Shown: positions 32,387 to 43,900, numbered from the stretch's first letter. The stretch is 64,000 nt of DNA from an uncultured Bacteroides sp. (GCF_963666545.1 NZ_OY762899.1:2852001-2916000); one strand, 5' to 3'. A program made the numbers and translations. Notes: generated by a model not told the origin, from the letters alone.

Positions 32387-33301
32387 ATGACTAAGAGTTT
32401 TAATGATTTAGGAGTAGAATTTAAGTATCTCATTGTTAATGACAAAGATCACCAGTTCGGGCTTTGGGTTAATACTGTCGGCTTTCAGGCTATTCAACCT
32501 AACTCTCCATATCCTTTAAAAGACCATCCTTCCGGTTATTTTTTTAACACGCTTAAAGGGCGTGTACTACCCGAATATCAAATAGTTTATATAACTAAAG
32601 GGCGAGGGCTGTTTGCTTCTGATTCTACTCCCGAACGACAAGTTTGTAAAGGACGACTAATGATTCTTTTTCCGGGGCAATGGCATACTTATCATCCTTT
32701 GCAGCAAACTGGTTGGAATGAGTACTACATTGGTTTTGAAGGAGGCATCATTGATAATTTAATAAAGAATTCTTTTATAACGAAAGAAAATCAATTGCTC
32801 GAAGTTGGTCTAAATGAAGAACTGGTTTCACTCTTTTCTCGTGCTCTTGAAATCGCTGAGGCTGATAAAATTTCAACTCAGCAATATCTTTCAGGTATTG
32901 TACTTCACATGGTCGGAATAATTCTTTCTGCTTCAAAGAATAAAATATTTGAAATGGGCGATGTGGATCAGAAAATAGAACAGGCTAAGATTATTATGAA
33001 TGAAAACGTTCTTAAGAACGTTGATCCTGAAGAGCTAGCAATGAAACTCAATATTAGCTATTCATGGTTTCGGAAAGTTTTCAAAGATTATACGGGATAT
33101 GCTCCTGCCAAATACTTCCAAGAGTTGAAACTTCGCAAGGCAAAGCAACTTCTAGTCGGAACTTCTCAATCGGTGAAAGAGATCTCTTTTCTGCTCGACT
33201 ATAAATCTACTGAGCATTTCTTCTCTCTCTTTAAAAAACGAACAGGCTTTACCCCACTTGAATATCGCGCCTATGCCCGTGGTGGGGACGGTGATGAATA
33301 G
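32387..33301 (+). CDS. rhaR: AraC-family regulator, probable RhaR
   Basis: 304 residues from ATG 32387. The N-terminal cupin-like sensor (about 30-165; PEYQIVYITKGRGLFAS, MILFPGQWHTYHP) binds sugars in this family. The C-terminal double helix-turn-helix (about 205-300) has the second-motif signature VKEISFLLDYKSTEHFFSLFKKRTGFTP. Adjacent to rhaB-A-T-D and enzymes, it probably activates them in response to L-rhamnose, as known for B. thetaiotaomicron RhaR. No other regulator is nearby, so it may also control the SusCD locus downstream. Confidence 0.85.
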   Translation: MTKSFNDLGVEFKYLIVNDKDHQFGLWVNTVGFQAIQPNSPYPLKDHPSGYFFNTLKGRVLPEYQIVYITKGRGLFASDSTPERQVCKGRLMILFPGQWHTYHPLQQTGWNEYYIGFEGGIIDNLIKNSFITKENQLLEVGLNEELVSLFSRALEIAEADKISTQQYLSGIVLHMVGIILSASKNKIFEMGDVDQKIEQAKIIMNENVLKNVDPEELAMKLNISYSWFRKVFKDYTGYAPAKYFQELKLRKAKQLLVGTSQSVKEISFLLDYKSTEHFFSLFKKRTGFTPLEYRAYARGGDGDE

Positions 33302-33604
33302 TTTGCCTCGAAGTAATTCTCCCATTTTGTAAAGTAATAGTCTTATTTGCTCTCTCTCCATTTATCTTATGTGTCGTTAAATATTTGCTTTTTGTATGCT
33401 GGAATTCCCTGTCTGCTGGTTTTTTGATAAATAAGTTGTATTAAAGAATGTAGGTAAAATCAAATAGGAAAGTGTTTCTATCAAAAGGGTTACCTGCTAA
33501 TCCTTTGAGATGAGTTATTTTTGTATATAAATACTGTGCTCGATAACGAGGATTTGTTAAGTTTGAATTTATCTATTAATCATTATATATTTATTTATTA
33601 ATCT
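33302..33604. other. 303-base leader region upstream of susC
   Basis: AT-rich, no ORF. It contains a -7 box TATTTTTG at 33516-33523 about 80 bases before the susC ATG, leaving a long 5' leader. No -33 box and no copy of the TTATACCATTT motif was seen. Confidence 0.6.
33516..33523 (+). promoter_or_regulatory. -7 box for susC/susD
   Basis: TATTTTTG fits the Bacteroides consensus; the predicted start near 33530 gives a leader of about 75 nt. Lack of a -33 box suggests activator dependence. Confidence 0.45.
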
Positions 33605-36600
33605 ATGAGAATCTTACACAAAAAGCTATGCTTGTTAATGATCCTTTTAATAAGCTGCCCTCTTAGTCTTCTTGCTCAGAACAAGACAATCACCGGAACG
33701 GTGAAAGATGCTATGGATGTAGTTATTGGTGCATCTGTGGTTGTCAAAGGTACTTCTATCGGTACTATTACTGACTTGGATGGCCATTATTCCATCTCAG
33801 TTCCTACTTCTGCTAAGCAACTTACTTTCTCTTTTGTAGGTTACGAAAATCAAACAGTAACCATTAGTAATCAAACGAAAATTGATGTGACTTTGGCTGA
33901 ATCTTCTCAAATGCTTGATGAAGTAGTAGCGATCGGTTATGCGAAAGTTAGGCGTAAAGACTTGACTGGTTCAACCTCTTCTTTAGCTGGTAATGATATT
34001 AAAGCTATTCCGGTAACTTCTGCTGCACAAGCTCTCTCCGGTCGAATACCAGGGGTGAATGTTACTTCTAAAGGTGGTGCTCCGGGAGCTAGCGTGAATA
34101 TTGTTATCCGTGGAGGAATGTCTATTACACAGAGCAATGATCCGCTTTATATAGTAGATGGTTTTCAATTGAGTGACGCTCTTTCTAAAATTGATGCGAC
34201 TGATATTGAGAGCATTGATGTTTTGAAGGATGCTTCTGCCACTGCTATTTATGGAGCCCAGGGTGCTAACGGAGTTGTTTTGATAACAACAAAGTCTGGC
34301 AAAACAGGTAAGTTAAAAGTGGAATACAACGGCTACATCAGTGCTAATAAACTGGGAAAGAAACTAGATGTACTTGGTACAATGGATTATTTGGATATGC
34401 AATATGAAAAAGCCATATTAGATGGACAATTGACTCAATATACTCAAGTATATGGTAATTATGCCGATCGTAATTCTATTTATGCAGGACGTCCTGGTAT
34501 TGATTGGCAAGATGAAGTGTATGGCGGATCAGCTTTTCAACAGAATCATAATGTAAACATGTCAGGTGGGTCTGATGCAACAAAAATAGCTTTGAGCTAT
34601 AATAATACGAAAGAAGATGGTATTATGTCTCGTTCTGGATTTTTAAAAAATAATCTTCGTTTTAAGCTTGACCAAGAAATAACGAAAAAAATCCGTTTTT
34701 CCTTGAATATGAATTATCAATCAACTAAGAAGGAGGGTGCAGGGAGCCAATTAGGCAGTACAATTCTGATGCGCCCCACAGGAGGAATCTTAATGAGTGA
34801 TGAAGACTTTATTCATGCTGAGCAAGATCCTATTCGCGAAAATGGTATTAATGGTAATTTTTCGAGGCAAAATCCTTTGATGCTGAATGATGCAATTACA
34901 AAAACATCATGGAATCGTCGTTTTCAAACTGACGCCGCATTGGAATTTGATCTTCTGAAAGGATTAACTTTTAAAACAGCTTTGAGTTATGATTTCGCTC
35001 ATTCCCGGAGTGATTACTGGGAGGATAATCGTACGATTGACGGATTTTCAGCCAATTTCAAAAGTTCACGTGAAAATAAAGAATCTGATGGTTGGAGAAA
35101 CATTAATACACTCTCTTATAATACGAAATTCGGGACAGATCATGAGTTGAACTTATTAATTGGAAATGAATGGTCAAAAAGTGGCTCTGTTAAGACTAAA
35201 GCTGAAAGTAGCAATTATCCGGAAGATAATTTCGGATTAGATCAAATGCAGCAAGGAACTCTAGTACAGCCGAACGAAACGGGCAGTAGTCGTGGTACAT
35301 CTGCTTCGTTTTTTGGACGCGCTTTTTATGGATACAAGAGTAAATATCTTGCAACAGTAACTTTGCGCACGGATGGTTCTTCGAAGTTTGCGACAGGACA
35401 ACGTTGGGGTTGGTTTCCATCTGCATCTTTAGCATGGCGTATTACCGAAGAAAACTTTATGAAAAATCAAAATATCTTTGATAATTTGAAATTGCGTATA
35501 GGTTATGGCACAGCAGGTAATAATCAAATTGATAATAATCTGTATGTGACTTCTTTTGGTACGACTTATTATGCCCATGCTGGTGATTATTTGAATGCCT
35601 TACAGCCATCGACGACATTGGGTAATAAATTCCTGAAATGGGAAACAATTAAAACACAAAACATTGGTTTGGATATGGCTTTCTTGAAGAGCCGACTAAA
35701 TGCTACAGTTGAATTTTACCGTAATGAATCAAGTGACTTGTTGCTTAACGTAAATATTCCAGCTATGACAGGCTTCAAAACACAAATGCAGAACATCGGT
35801 AAGACACGAAACACCGGACTTGAAATTCAATTGAATTCAATCAATCTTCGGAGCAAAGATTTTACGTGGAGTACTGATTTCAATATTTCATTCAATAAGA
35901 ATAAGGTTGTTAAACTTGCTGGCTCTTCTTATATGCTTATGGATGATAGTCGCTTCAAAATAGAAGAAGGGAAATCGGTTGGTCAGATATATGGATATAT
36001 CTATGATGGAATTTATTCTTCTGATGATTTTGATCAGAATTCTAATGGTTCTTATATCCTCAAACAAGGGATTGCTCATGATAAAGGAATAGAGCGCAAG
36101 AATGTGAAAGTTGGAGATGCTAAGTTTAAAGTTTTAGGTGAAGAGACCGATAAGGAAGGTAATCCTGTATGGAGTGCGGCTGATCGTACGGTTATAGGTA
36201 ACGGTAATCCAGACTTTAGTGGTGGTTTAAATAATACATTAAAATATAAGAATTGGGATTTCAATGTGTTTATGGACTTTGTTTACGGAAATGATTTAGT
36301 GAATCTTAATAATCAATCGTTTACAGTTAGTCAGGGTATGCATGCTAACGGGTTGACAATAATGAATGGACGTTACCGTCTAGTTAACACCACTACAGGC
36401 AAAGAAGAAACGAATTTGGAGGTATTACGTGAAATGAACCCTAATCCAACATTATGGAGCATTGGTAAGAATAATACGATCTGTGGAACCTACTTAAGTA
36501 CGTTTAATGTAGAAGATGGATCCTATTTGCGTATCAGTAATATCTCATTGGGATATACTTTGCCAAAGCCATGGTTGAAAAAAATAGGCGTTGAGAAGTT

Positions 36601-36757
36601 GAGACTTTATGGAACTGTTTATAATGTCCATACTTTTACTAATTATAGTGGCTATGATCCAGATGTATCGTCTAATGGCTCTGTTACTCGAGGTCTTGAT
36701 AGTGGAAATTATCCTACTTCTAAGCGTTATGTTTTTGGTGTCAACTTAACATTCTAA
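33605..36757 (+). CDS. SusC-like TonB-dependent outer-membrane transporter
   Basis: 1050 residues with signal peptide MRILHKKLCLLMILLISC...LLAQ. Order: CarboxypepD_reg-like domain (about 28-105; ITGTVKDAMDVVIGASVVVKG), plug (about 110-230; SGRIPGVNVTSKGGAPG, IYGAQGANGVVLITTKSGK) and the 22-strand barrel ending GVNLTF. It imports oligosaccharides across the outer membrane with its SusD partner, whose start overlaps the stop codon by one base. Content nearby suggests a rhamnose-containing ligand, but the sequence does not show it. Confidence 0.95.
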   Translation: MRILHKKLCLLMILLISCPLSLLAQNKTITGTVKDAMDVVIGASVVVKGTSIGTITDLDGHYSISVPTSAKQLTFSFVGYENQTVTISNQTKIDVTLAESSQMLDEVVAIGYAKVRRKDLTGSTSSLAGNDIKAIPVTSAAQALSGRIPGVNVTSKGGAPGASVNIVIRGGMSITQSNDPLYIVDGFQLSDALSKIDATDIESIDVLKDASATAIYGAQGANGVVLITTKSGKTGKLKVEYNGYISANKLGKKLDVLGTMDYLDMQYEKAILDGQLTQYTQVYGNYADRNSIYAGRPGIDWQDEVYGGSAFQQNHNVNMSGGSDATKIALSYNNTKEDGIMSRSGFLKNNLRFKLDQEITKKIRFSLNMNYQSTKKEGAGSQLGSTILMRPTGGILMSDEDFIHAEQDPIRENGINGNFSRQNPLMLNDAITKTSWNRRFQTDAALEFDLLKGLTFKTALSYDFAHSRSDYWEDNRTIDGFSANFKSSRENKESDGWRNINTLSYNTKFGTDHELNLLIGNEWSKSGSVKTKAESSNYPEDNFGLDQMQQGTLVQPNETGSSRGTSASFFGRAFYGYKSKYLATVTLRTDGSSKFATGQRWGWFPSASLAWRITEENFMKNQNIFDNLKLRIGYGTAGNNQIDNNLYVTSFGTTYYAHAGDYLNALQPSTTLGNKFLKWETIKTQNIGLDMAFLKSRLNATVEFYRNESSDLLLNVNIPAMTGFKTQMQNIGKTRNTGLEIQLNSINLRSKDFTWSTDFNISFNKNKVVKLAGSSYMLMDDSRFKIEEGKSVGQIYGYIYDGIYSSDDFDQNSNGSYILKQGIAHDKGIERKNVKVGDAKFKVLGEETDKEGNPVWSAADRTVIGNGNPDFSGGLNNTLKYKNWDFNVFMDFVYGNDLVNLNNQSFTVSQGMHANGLTIMNGRYRLVNTTTGKEETNLEVLREMNPNPTLWSIGKNNTICGTYLSTFNVEDGSYLRISNISLGYTLPKPWLKKIGVEKLRLYGTVYNVHTFTNYSGYDPDVSSNGSVTRGLDSGNYPTSKRYVFGVNLTF

Positions 36758-38580
36758 TGACTAAAATAATGAAGATATTAAATAAAAAAAATATAGTACT
36801 TGCGTTAAGCTTCCTTTTCGCTTTCATGATTGTTTCATGCGACGATTTTCTTGATGTGCCCGCTACTGGAAGTTATAATGATGAAAGTGTTTTCATTAAT
36901 GAGAACCGAGCAGAAATGGCAGTACTTGGCTGTTACAATGCTATTCGCAATCAAGCGATAGCATCTACTATGAATATGGGAACTGATGAAGCTGATAATA
37001 AAGAGAGCGTAAGTGGCACTAACCGAACAGTTTCTTCATATGGTCAAAATCCTGCTCGTAGCATGAGTTTGGATTGGATTTATCTCAATATATCTAAGTG
37101 TAACTATTGCATAAAAGGTATTCCCGGAATGTCTGCTTTTAGCAACAGCGATAAACTCAAAAAGATGTATGGTGAAGTTTTGACTATTCGTGCTTTGCAA
37201 TACCTTGATTTGATTCGTTACTGGGGAGATGTACCTTATATCACTTTACCTCAATCGGATTATAATACGGTCTATTCTTCTCGAGTTAGCCGTGACGTGA
37301 TATATGATGGCATTATAAAAGATCTGCAAACTGCAATTGAACTTGTACCTTGGTCTGACGGGGGTAGCAACGCTAATTCTAATGAACGTATCACAAAGCA
37401 GGCAGTTCATGCTATTTTAGCACGCACGGCTCTTTATGCGGCAGGATATTCATTGCGTTGGGATTTGAACACCTATTCTGAGGCAAGTTTAAAGATGGCT
37501 CGACGCGATGACGCTACAAAGGTTAAGGAACTATATACGATAGCACGTGATGCTGCTAAAGCGGTAATTGATCATGGATATAATAGTCTGGAAAGTTCTT
37601 TTGAAGGCGTTTTCAGGGGTTATCATCAACATCAAAGCTATAATAATAAAGAGAGCATATTTATATTGGAATATACTAAAGACCAGGATGGCACTAGGAT
37701 TGGATATAGTATGGGGCAATATGTTTATAAAAACAATCCATTTGCTGCTTACACTGTTCCTTTAAATCGTGTTGTTCCAACTTTTTATTATTCCTTTAAA
37801 GAAGGAGATACTCGTCGGGATGTGAGTATTTGCAATGCTTATCTCTTGGCTGATGGAAGTTACAAAGCGGCTACGCTGGATTCGCTTTATATGGGTAAAT
37901 GGCGTTCAACTTGGAGAAGCACCAAAACAACAGGTAGTAGTTTGTATATGATGAATATCAACTATCCAATCGTTCGTTATTCAGATGTTCTATTGATGTA
38001 TGCCGAAGCAGAAAATGAAGTAAGTAATGGCGTTGCTAATTCTCCTGCTGCTGTGCAGGCATTGAAAGAAGTACGCTTGCGGGCTTTTGGTAATGACGAA
38101 GCTAAGATGAAAACGGCGCTAGGGGAAATTCCTACAAATCATGATGGATTCTTTAAAGCAATTGTGCAAGAACGAGCATGGGAGTTAGCTTTTGAAGGCT
38201 ATCGTCGAACAGATTTGATTCGTTGGAATGTTATTGCTGATGTATTGTCAGAAACGAAAACCAGAATGCAGCAACTGTATAGTCGTGAAGGTGATTATGC
38301 CAATGTCCCTCAATGGATTGACTATAAGGTAGAAAAGGGGCAGCTACAAGACCCTATTGTTGCAATTGGAACGAAATCAGTTGCTAATATAAATGTTGCT
38401 CCAGAGAGTGGTTGGAAGCGTCTTAAACTGAATGGTTTTTATGGGCAAGAAGACAAAGAACCATTTATTAGCAACTTTGCAGCTAACTTTATCGCTAATA
38501 AAAAAGAACTTCTCCCAATACCTCAGACAACAATTGATACAAATCAAGGATTAACCGGGCAACAAACTCCTGGTTTCTAA
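36757..38580 (+). CDS. SusD-like glycan-binding lipoprotein
   Basis: 607 residues. The signal ends in MIVSC, with lipidated Cys near 28, then DDFLDVPATGSYNDE, the typical SusD N-terminus. The SusD/RagB fold has TPR-like helices and the conserved C-terminal blocks (NYPIVRYSDVLLMYAEAENE; ERAWELAFEGYRRTDLIRW). It caps the SusC barrel at the cell surface. The ATG at 36757 overlaps the SusC stop (TAATG); ATG 36769 is an equally good start. Confidence 0.95.
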   Translation: MTKIMKILNKKNIVLALSFLFAFMIVSCDDFLDVPATGSYNDESVFINENRAEMAVLGCYNAIRNQAIASTMNMGTDEADNKESVSGTNRTVSSYGQNPARSMSLDWIYLNISKCNYCIKGIPGMSAFSNSDKLKKMYGEVLTIRALQYLDLIRYWGDVPYITLPQSDYNTVYSSRVSRDVIYDGIIKDLQTAIELVPWSDGGSNANSNERITKQAVHAILARTALYAAGYSLRWDLNTYSEASLKMARRDDATKVKELYTIARDAAKAVIDHGYNSLESSFEGVFRGYHQHQSYNNKESIFILEYTKDQDGTRIGYSMGQYVYKNNPFAAYTVPLNRVVPTFYYSFKEGDTRRDVSICNAYLLADGSYKAATLDSLYMGKWRSTWRSTKTTGSSLYMMNINYPIVRYSDVLLMYAEAENEVSNGVANSPAAVQALKEVRLRAFGNDEAKMKTALGEIPTNHDGFFKAIVQERAWELAFEGYRRTDLIRWNVIADVLSETKTRMQQLYSREGDYANVPQWIDYKVEKGQLQDPIVAIGTKSVANINVAPESGWKRLKLNGFYGQEDKEPFISNFAANFIANKKELLPIPQTTIDTNQGLTGQQTPGF

Positions 38581-38624
38581 TTGAAATCTTAAGAGATTTT
38601 CAGTCTCATTTTTATCTATAATTT

Positions 38625-38678
38625 GGCCAGTTATATTTTATCTCAATAGATGAAAAATAACTGGCCTTTCTTCTTTAT
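38625..38678 (+). terminator. Terminator after susD
   Basis: GGCCAGTTAT...ATAACTGGCC, with inner pairing ATTTTATCT/AGATGAAAA, forms a hairpin of about 19 bp around a 4-base loop, then TTTCTTCTTT. It separates susCD from the enzyme genes. Confidence 0.8.
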
Positions 38679-38766
38679 TTCAAACTATTTGAATTGATTT
38701 ATTACTTTCTGACAAATAACATAGCATTTGTGTCATTCCATGTAGATTAGAGTATAAGATGTTTTG

Positions 38767-38774
38767 TATTTTTG
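38767..38774 (+). promoter_or_regulatory. -7 box for the two-enzyme operon
   Basis: TATTTTTG, 30 bases before the ATG at 38805, gives the enzyme pair a promoter independent of susCD. No -33 element was found. Confidence 0.5.
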
Positions 38775-38804
38775 TAGAATCTATTATTTATCACCAACGA
38801 TACC

Positions 38805-40916
38805 ATGAAGAAACTATTTTATTCGTTTACTGCTTTAGTGCTTGTTGCATGCGGTGCCTTTGCTAAGCAATCACCGATTGATCGTGAGGCTCTTGTAACT
38901 CGTAATAATCCGCAAGTTACCTCTTTTGATTCTCTCTCTTCTCTTTCAGTAGGAAATGGAGAGTTTGCCTATACCGTAGATGCTACGGGTTTGCAAACAT
39001 TCCCGGCTCAGTATTCGCAAGGGGTGCCTTTGGGTACGCAGAGTCAATGGGGTTGGCATTCATTCCCAAATCCGGAGAAGTTTACACCTCAGGAAGCACT
39101 AAAAGACTATGATTTTGGCCGTGGTCGTATGGAGCCTTATTCTGTTGAGTTTAAGGAAGATGGGCGTAATAAAGATGCATCTAACTGGTTACGGGCCAAT
39201 CCTCATCGCTTGCATTTAGGTATTGTTGGTCTGGAGTTGGCTGAAGGCGTTACTCCTGCAAAGTTTACCAATATTCATCAAACACTTGATATGTGGCAGG
39301 GCGTTATCCGCAGCAGTTACAAAATATCAGGTGTATCTTATAAGGTTGAAACTGCTGTTCATCCGCATGCTGATATGATTGCTGCCCGTGTTACATCCAA
39401 TGGAAATAAGGACATCAATTTCCGCTTTCCTTATCCTACCGGAGGACATTCAGATGATGCATGTTTGTGGAATGCTAATGATAAGCACTCTACTACTCTT
39501 GTTTCACAAGATGTGAACTCAGCCGTGCTGAAACGTCAAATAGATGATACAGTCTATTATGTTACTATCCGTTGGGAAGGCAAAGCCACACTAAGAGAGA
39601 AAGAGAAAAACTATTTTGTACTTACTCCTCAGGGCAAAACTATCGACTTTACTTGCGCTTTTACTTCAGAAGCAGCTTCTACAGAAAAAGCAACTGTGGC
39701 AGAAACATTGAACGCTTCGGCTAACTATTGGAATGGTTATTGGAAGAAAGGTGCTGCTGTAGATTTTTCCCTATGCAAAGATACGCGAGCCAAAGAATTG
39801 GAACGCCGTGTGGTGCTTAGCCAATATTTACTTGCTATTCAGTGTGCAGGAACAACTCCTCCACAAGAGACAGGCTTGACTTACAACTCTTGGTTTGGCA
39901 AGTTCCATCTTGAAATGATATGGTGGCATCAGGCACAATTTGCTTTATGGAACCGTGCCGATTTACTGGACCGTACTCTTTCTTGGTATGAGAAGGTAGA
40001 GCCTATAGCTCGCGAGATAGCAAAACGTCAGGGATTTGACGGCATCCGCTGGATGAAGATGACAGATCCTAGCGGGCAAGAAGCTCCTTCTAAAGTAGGC
40101 AGTTTCCTTATCTGGCAACAACCACATTTTATCTATTTGGCTGAGCTAATTTATCGTTCAAATCCAAATTCTGATGTGCTTAAGAAATATAACCGTTTGG
40201 TTCAGGAAACAGCTAAGTTTATGTACTCTTTCGCAACTTATGATGAAGCTAACAAACGTTACGTGTTGAAAGGTGCTATCCCTGCACAGGAAACTCTTCG
40301 TGCAGCAGAGACTGTTAACCCTCCTTTTGAACTCTCATACTGGTACTATGCTATGCAAACAGCACAAAAATGGCTGGAACGTACGGGGCAAAAACGTAAT
40401 GTACAATGGGATGAGATGATCGAGAAATTATCTCCGCTGGCATACAATAGCGACAAGCTTTATCTGGCAGCAGAAACGGCGCTTGACACATACAAAGATG
40501 TTCGTTTCACTTCCGATCACATGGCTGTTCTGGGTGCGGTAGGCATTTTACCGATGAATAAACTTATTCGCCAAGATTATATGAAGAATACTTTTGATTG
40601 GATATGGGACAACTGGAACTGGGACTCTACTTGGGGATGGGATTATCCGATGACTGCCATGAACGCTGCTCGTATGGGCGAGCCTGACAAAGCTGTTGGT
40701 GCTTTGCTTATGAATAAGCGTACCAATACCTATCTGATAAGCGGGCACAATTATAAGGATGAACGTTTGCGTGTTTACCTTCCAGGTAACGGTGGCTTGC
40801 TTACTGCTGTGGCAATGATGTGTGCTGGTTGGGATGGTTGCACTGTAGAGAATCCGGGTTTTCCGAAAGACGGAAAGTGGAACGTGCGTTGGGAAGGATT
40901 AAAACCAATGCCATAG
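38805..40916 (+). CDS. Secreted six-hairpin (alpha/alpha toroid) glycosidase-like protein, family not assigned
   Basis: 703 residues with an N-terminal signal (LVLVACGAFAKQS; the Cys could be lipidated but no strict lipobox follows). The N-terminal half has a beta-sandwich character (SLSVGNGEFAYTVDATGLQTFP). The C-terminal half has alternating helices with GLTYNSWFGKFHLEMIWWHQAQF near 357-379 and DWIWDNWNWDSTWGWDYPMTAMNAARM near 605-630, as in GH65/GH95/GH15-type clans. Candidate acids are the Glu in HLEMIWW and the Asp in STWGWDYP. Substrate unknown. It is cotranscribed with the DUF4450 gene 28 bp downstream. Confidence 0.75.
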   Translation: MKKLFYSFTALVLVACGAFAKQSPIDREALVTRNNPQVTSFDSLSSLSVGNGEFAYTVDATGLQTFPAQYSQGVPLGTQSQWGWHSFPNPEKFTPQEALKDYDFGRGRMEPYSVEFKEDGRNKDASNWLRANPHRLHLGIVGLELAEGVTPAKFTNIHQTLDMWQGVIRSSYKISGVSYKVETAVHPHADMIAARVTSNGNKDINFRFPYPTGGHSDDACLWNANDKHSTTLVSQDVNSAVLKRQIDDTVYYVTIRWEGKATLREKEKNYFVLTPQGKTIDFTCAFTSEAASTEKATVAETLNASANYWNGYWKKGAAVDFSLCKDTRAKELERRVVLSQYLLAIQCAGTTPPQETGLTYNSWFGKFHLEMIWWHQAQFALWNRADLLDRTLSWYEKVEPIAREIAKRQGFDGIRWMKMTDPSGQEAPSKVGSFLIWQQPHFIYLAELIYRSNPNSDVLKKYNRLVQETAKFMYSFATYDEANKRYVLKGAIPAQETLRAAETVNPPFELSYWYYAMQTAQKWLERTGQKRNVQWDEMIEKLSPLAYNSDKLYLAAETALDTYKDVRFTSDHMAVLGAVGILPMNKLIRQDYMKNTFDWIWDNWNWDSTWGWDYPMTAMNAARMGEPDKAVGALLMNKRTNTYLISGHNYKDERLRVYLPGNGGLLTAVAMMCAGWDGCTVENPGFPKDGKWNVRWEGLKPMP

Positions 40917-40944
40917 GGTGATTCTAAACTTATAAATAGCTTTT

Positions 40945-43900
40945 ATGAACAAATATCACCTGTTTTTTTTGCTTTGCCTTCTCTTTGGGGCAGCAGAAAA
41001 ACTTTTAGGGCAGGCTCCTACAAAGCGGATTGGCGATTTTATAGAATCGACCTCTTACAATGAGCATAAACGTGGGGCACTTCGCTCGCTACAGTATCAT
41101 CCGGATGGAGAAGATTTTGTTTCGATTAATGGAGTGAACCGCTATACGCGTGCGCTTTATGCCAGAACTTCTCCTTTTCGTCTCGAGACGAGTGATCGGC
41201 CTGTGTTTGCAGCTTATGACAAACGGAATAGCAAGAATATCCGCTTTCGTGTGGCCGTAGGAAAGACTTCTGTTGCTCTTGATTCTGTCTCTTTCTGTGA
41301 AGCTCGATATACACCCGGGCGTCGGAGCTACCGATTAACAGATCCTTCTTGGGGAAAAGGGAAGCTCCTTATCTCTGTCTTGCCTTTTTCAGATAAAGAC
41401 GGTGCTGTTTGGAAAATAATAGCTTCTGATATGCCGGTTGGTGCTAAACTGACTTGTTTGCTTTCCGAAATAAAAACGAAACGTCTGAATCGTAATGGTG
41501 ATATGGGTGCTGATCCGGCTGATAGCTTTGAAGCGCCGGAACATCCTTTGTCCTTGCAGCAATGTCAGCTTTCGCTGGCTTCTGTTGGCTATCTGCTTTT
41601 AGAGAATCTCGCTTTGCGAGTTCCGGAAATGTCGGAAGGAAGTTCTCTGTATGAAAAGGCGGAGCAGGCTCGTGTTGCATTGGCTTCTCGAATCAAGATT
41701 AATACTCCAGACGCCTATTTCAATACATTGGGTGGAGCCCTTTCTGTCGCAGCCGATGCCATTTGGGACGGTGAAGTTTGGTTGCACGGGGCAGTAGGCT
41801 GGCGAATGCCACTTAGCGGTTGGCGTGCTGCATATACAGGTGATGCTCTTGGTTGGCACGATCGTGCCCGGAAGCATTTCGATGCTTATGCTGCTAGTCA
41901 GGTAACCGCTGTACCACAAACGATTCCGCACCCGGCACAAGATCCTGAGATGAATCTTGCCCGTTCTATTAAGCAATGGGGAACACCCCAATATAGCAAC
42001 GGATACATCTGTCGTAATCCGCACAATCCTAATCAGATGCACCATTACGACATGAATCTTTGCTACATTGATGAACTACTTTGGCACTTCAATTGGACGG
42101 GTGATTTGGACTATGCCCGCCAGATGTGGCCTGTTATTGTTCGCCATCTTGATTGGGAGAAGCGTAATTATGATCCCAATGGCGATGGACTTTATGATGC
42201 TTATGCCTGTATCTGGGCAAGCGATGCGCTTTACTATAGTTCGGGTGCGGTAACTCATTCGTCTGCTTATAACTATCGCGCCAACAAAATGGCAGCAGAG
42301 ATAGCTTCTAAGATCGGCGAAGATTCTGCTCCTTATCGTGCTGAGGCTGAAAAGATACTGAAAGCACTTAACGCTCGTTTGTGGATGCCTTCAAAGGGGC
42401 ATTGGGCCGAATATCAAGATTTGATGGGACATGGTCGCTTGCATGAAAGTGCTGCTGTGTGGACTATCTATCATGCGATTGATAGCGAAACGGCTGATCC
42501 TTTTCAATCTTATCAGGCCACTCGATATGTGGATACTGAAATACCCCATATACCTGTTGTTGCCAAAGGCTTGAAAGATGAAGGTTATGCTACTGTTTCT
42601 ACTACCAACTGGTTACCTTATTCGTGGAGCATCAACAATGTTGCTTTTGCTGAGGTGATGCATACCTCCCTTTCTTATTGGCAAGCCGGGCGCAACGATG
42701 AAGCTTTTAAGTTGCTTAAAAGCTCCGTACTCGATGGGATGTATCTTGGAGGAAGTCCCGGTAACTTCGGCCAGGTCAGCTTTTATGACGCTGCCCGCGG
42801 AGAGTGTTATCGAGATTTTGGTGATCCTATTGGTGTTGCTTCTCGTGCTCTTATACAAGGGCTTTATGGTATCCTTCCCGACGCACTTAATGGTAAGTTG
42901 CTCATTCGTCCGGGTTTCCCTGCTGAATGGCCTTATGCTTCGCTTGTTACGCCCGATGTGTCGTTTGATTATCGTCGTGAAGGAAAGACTGATGTTTACA
43001 AGATAGCGCAACACTTTAGTAAGTCATTGTCTCTTGAATTGCAATGTCGTGCTCGGATGGATAAAGTTGTTCGCCTTACTATAAATGGGCAACCTGCAAC
43101 ATGGAAACAAGTTGAAACATCTGTTGGTCAGCCTGTTTTGTCCATAACAGTTCCTGCAGCTACTACTTGTGAAATAAAGATAGAGTGGGGAGGTAGCTTA
43201 ATTAAAACAACGATTGCCGATGCAGATCGTAGTTTTAAAATTGGTGATCGCTTCCAATTGGCGTTATCCCAGTATAAAGTGAATAAATTATATGATCCGC
43301 AAGGTGTGTTAGAGGATGCGAGAATCAATGGAAAAGAAATTGAAGGACGTGTGTGTGGAGAGGTAGGAAGTCGTACCTTGTTTGCACATGTTCGTCAAGG
43401 TGACTTGGCGTGGTGGCAACCTATCAATGTAGTAGTAAAAGCTGATATCGCTCCTGCGACTCCTGCATTTGAGCATGTTGTTGCAACTTCTTGCCGTCCG
43501 GTAAATATGGACACTGCATTTAATGCTTCCGTTACGGATATTTTCCGCAATGAATACCTAACGCCTCGTTCTCCTTATACTACTCTTCAACTACCTAAAC
43601 AAGGGATAGGTGAATGGTGCCATCCTAAAACTACGGCAGAGATAGACGATTCGGGCATGCGTGCGCAGGTAAGAGACGGTTTGCTTTCTACTAAATTGGG
43701 CGTGTCTTTCCGCACTCCGGCGCAAGGTAGGAACATTGCTTTCACTTCATTGTGGGACAATTATCCCGATAGCTTACGCATTCGCTTGAGTGGTAAAGCT
43801 TCTCACGCCTATCTTCTCATGGCTGGTAGCACTAATCACATGCAATGTCACATAGCCAACGGCATCATTCGCGTGCATTATAGCGATGGGACTAGTGATA

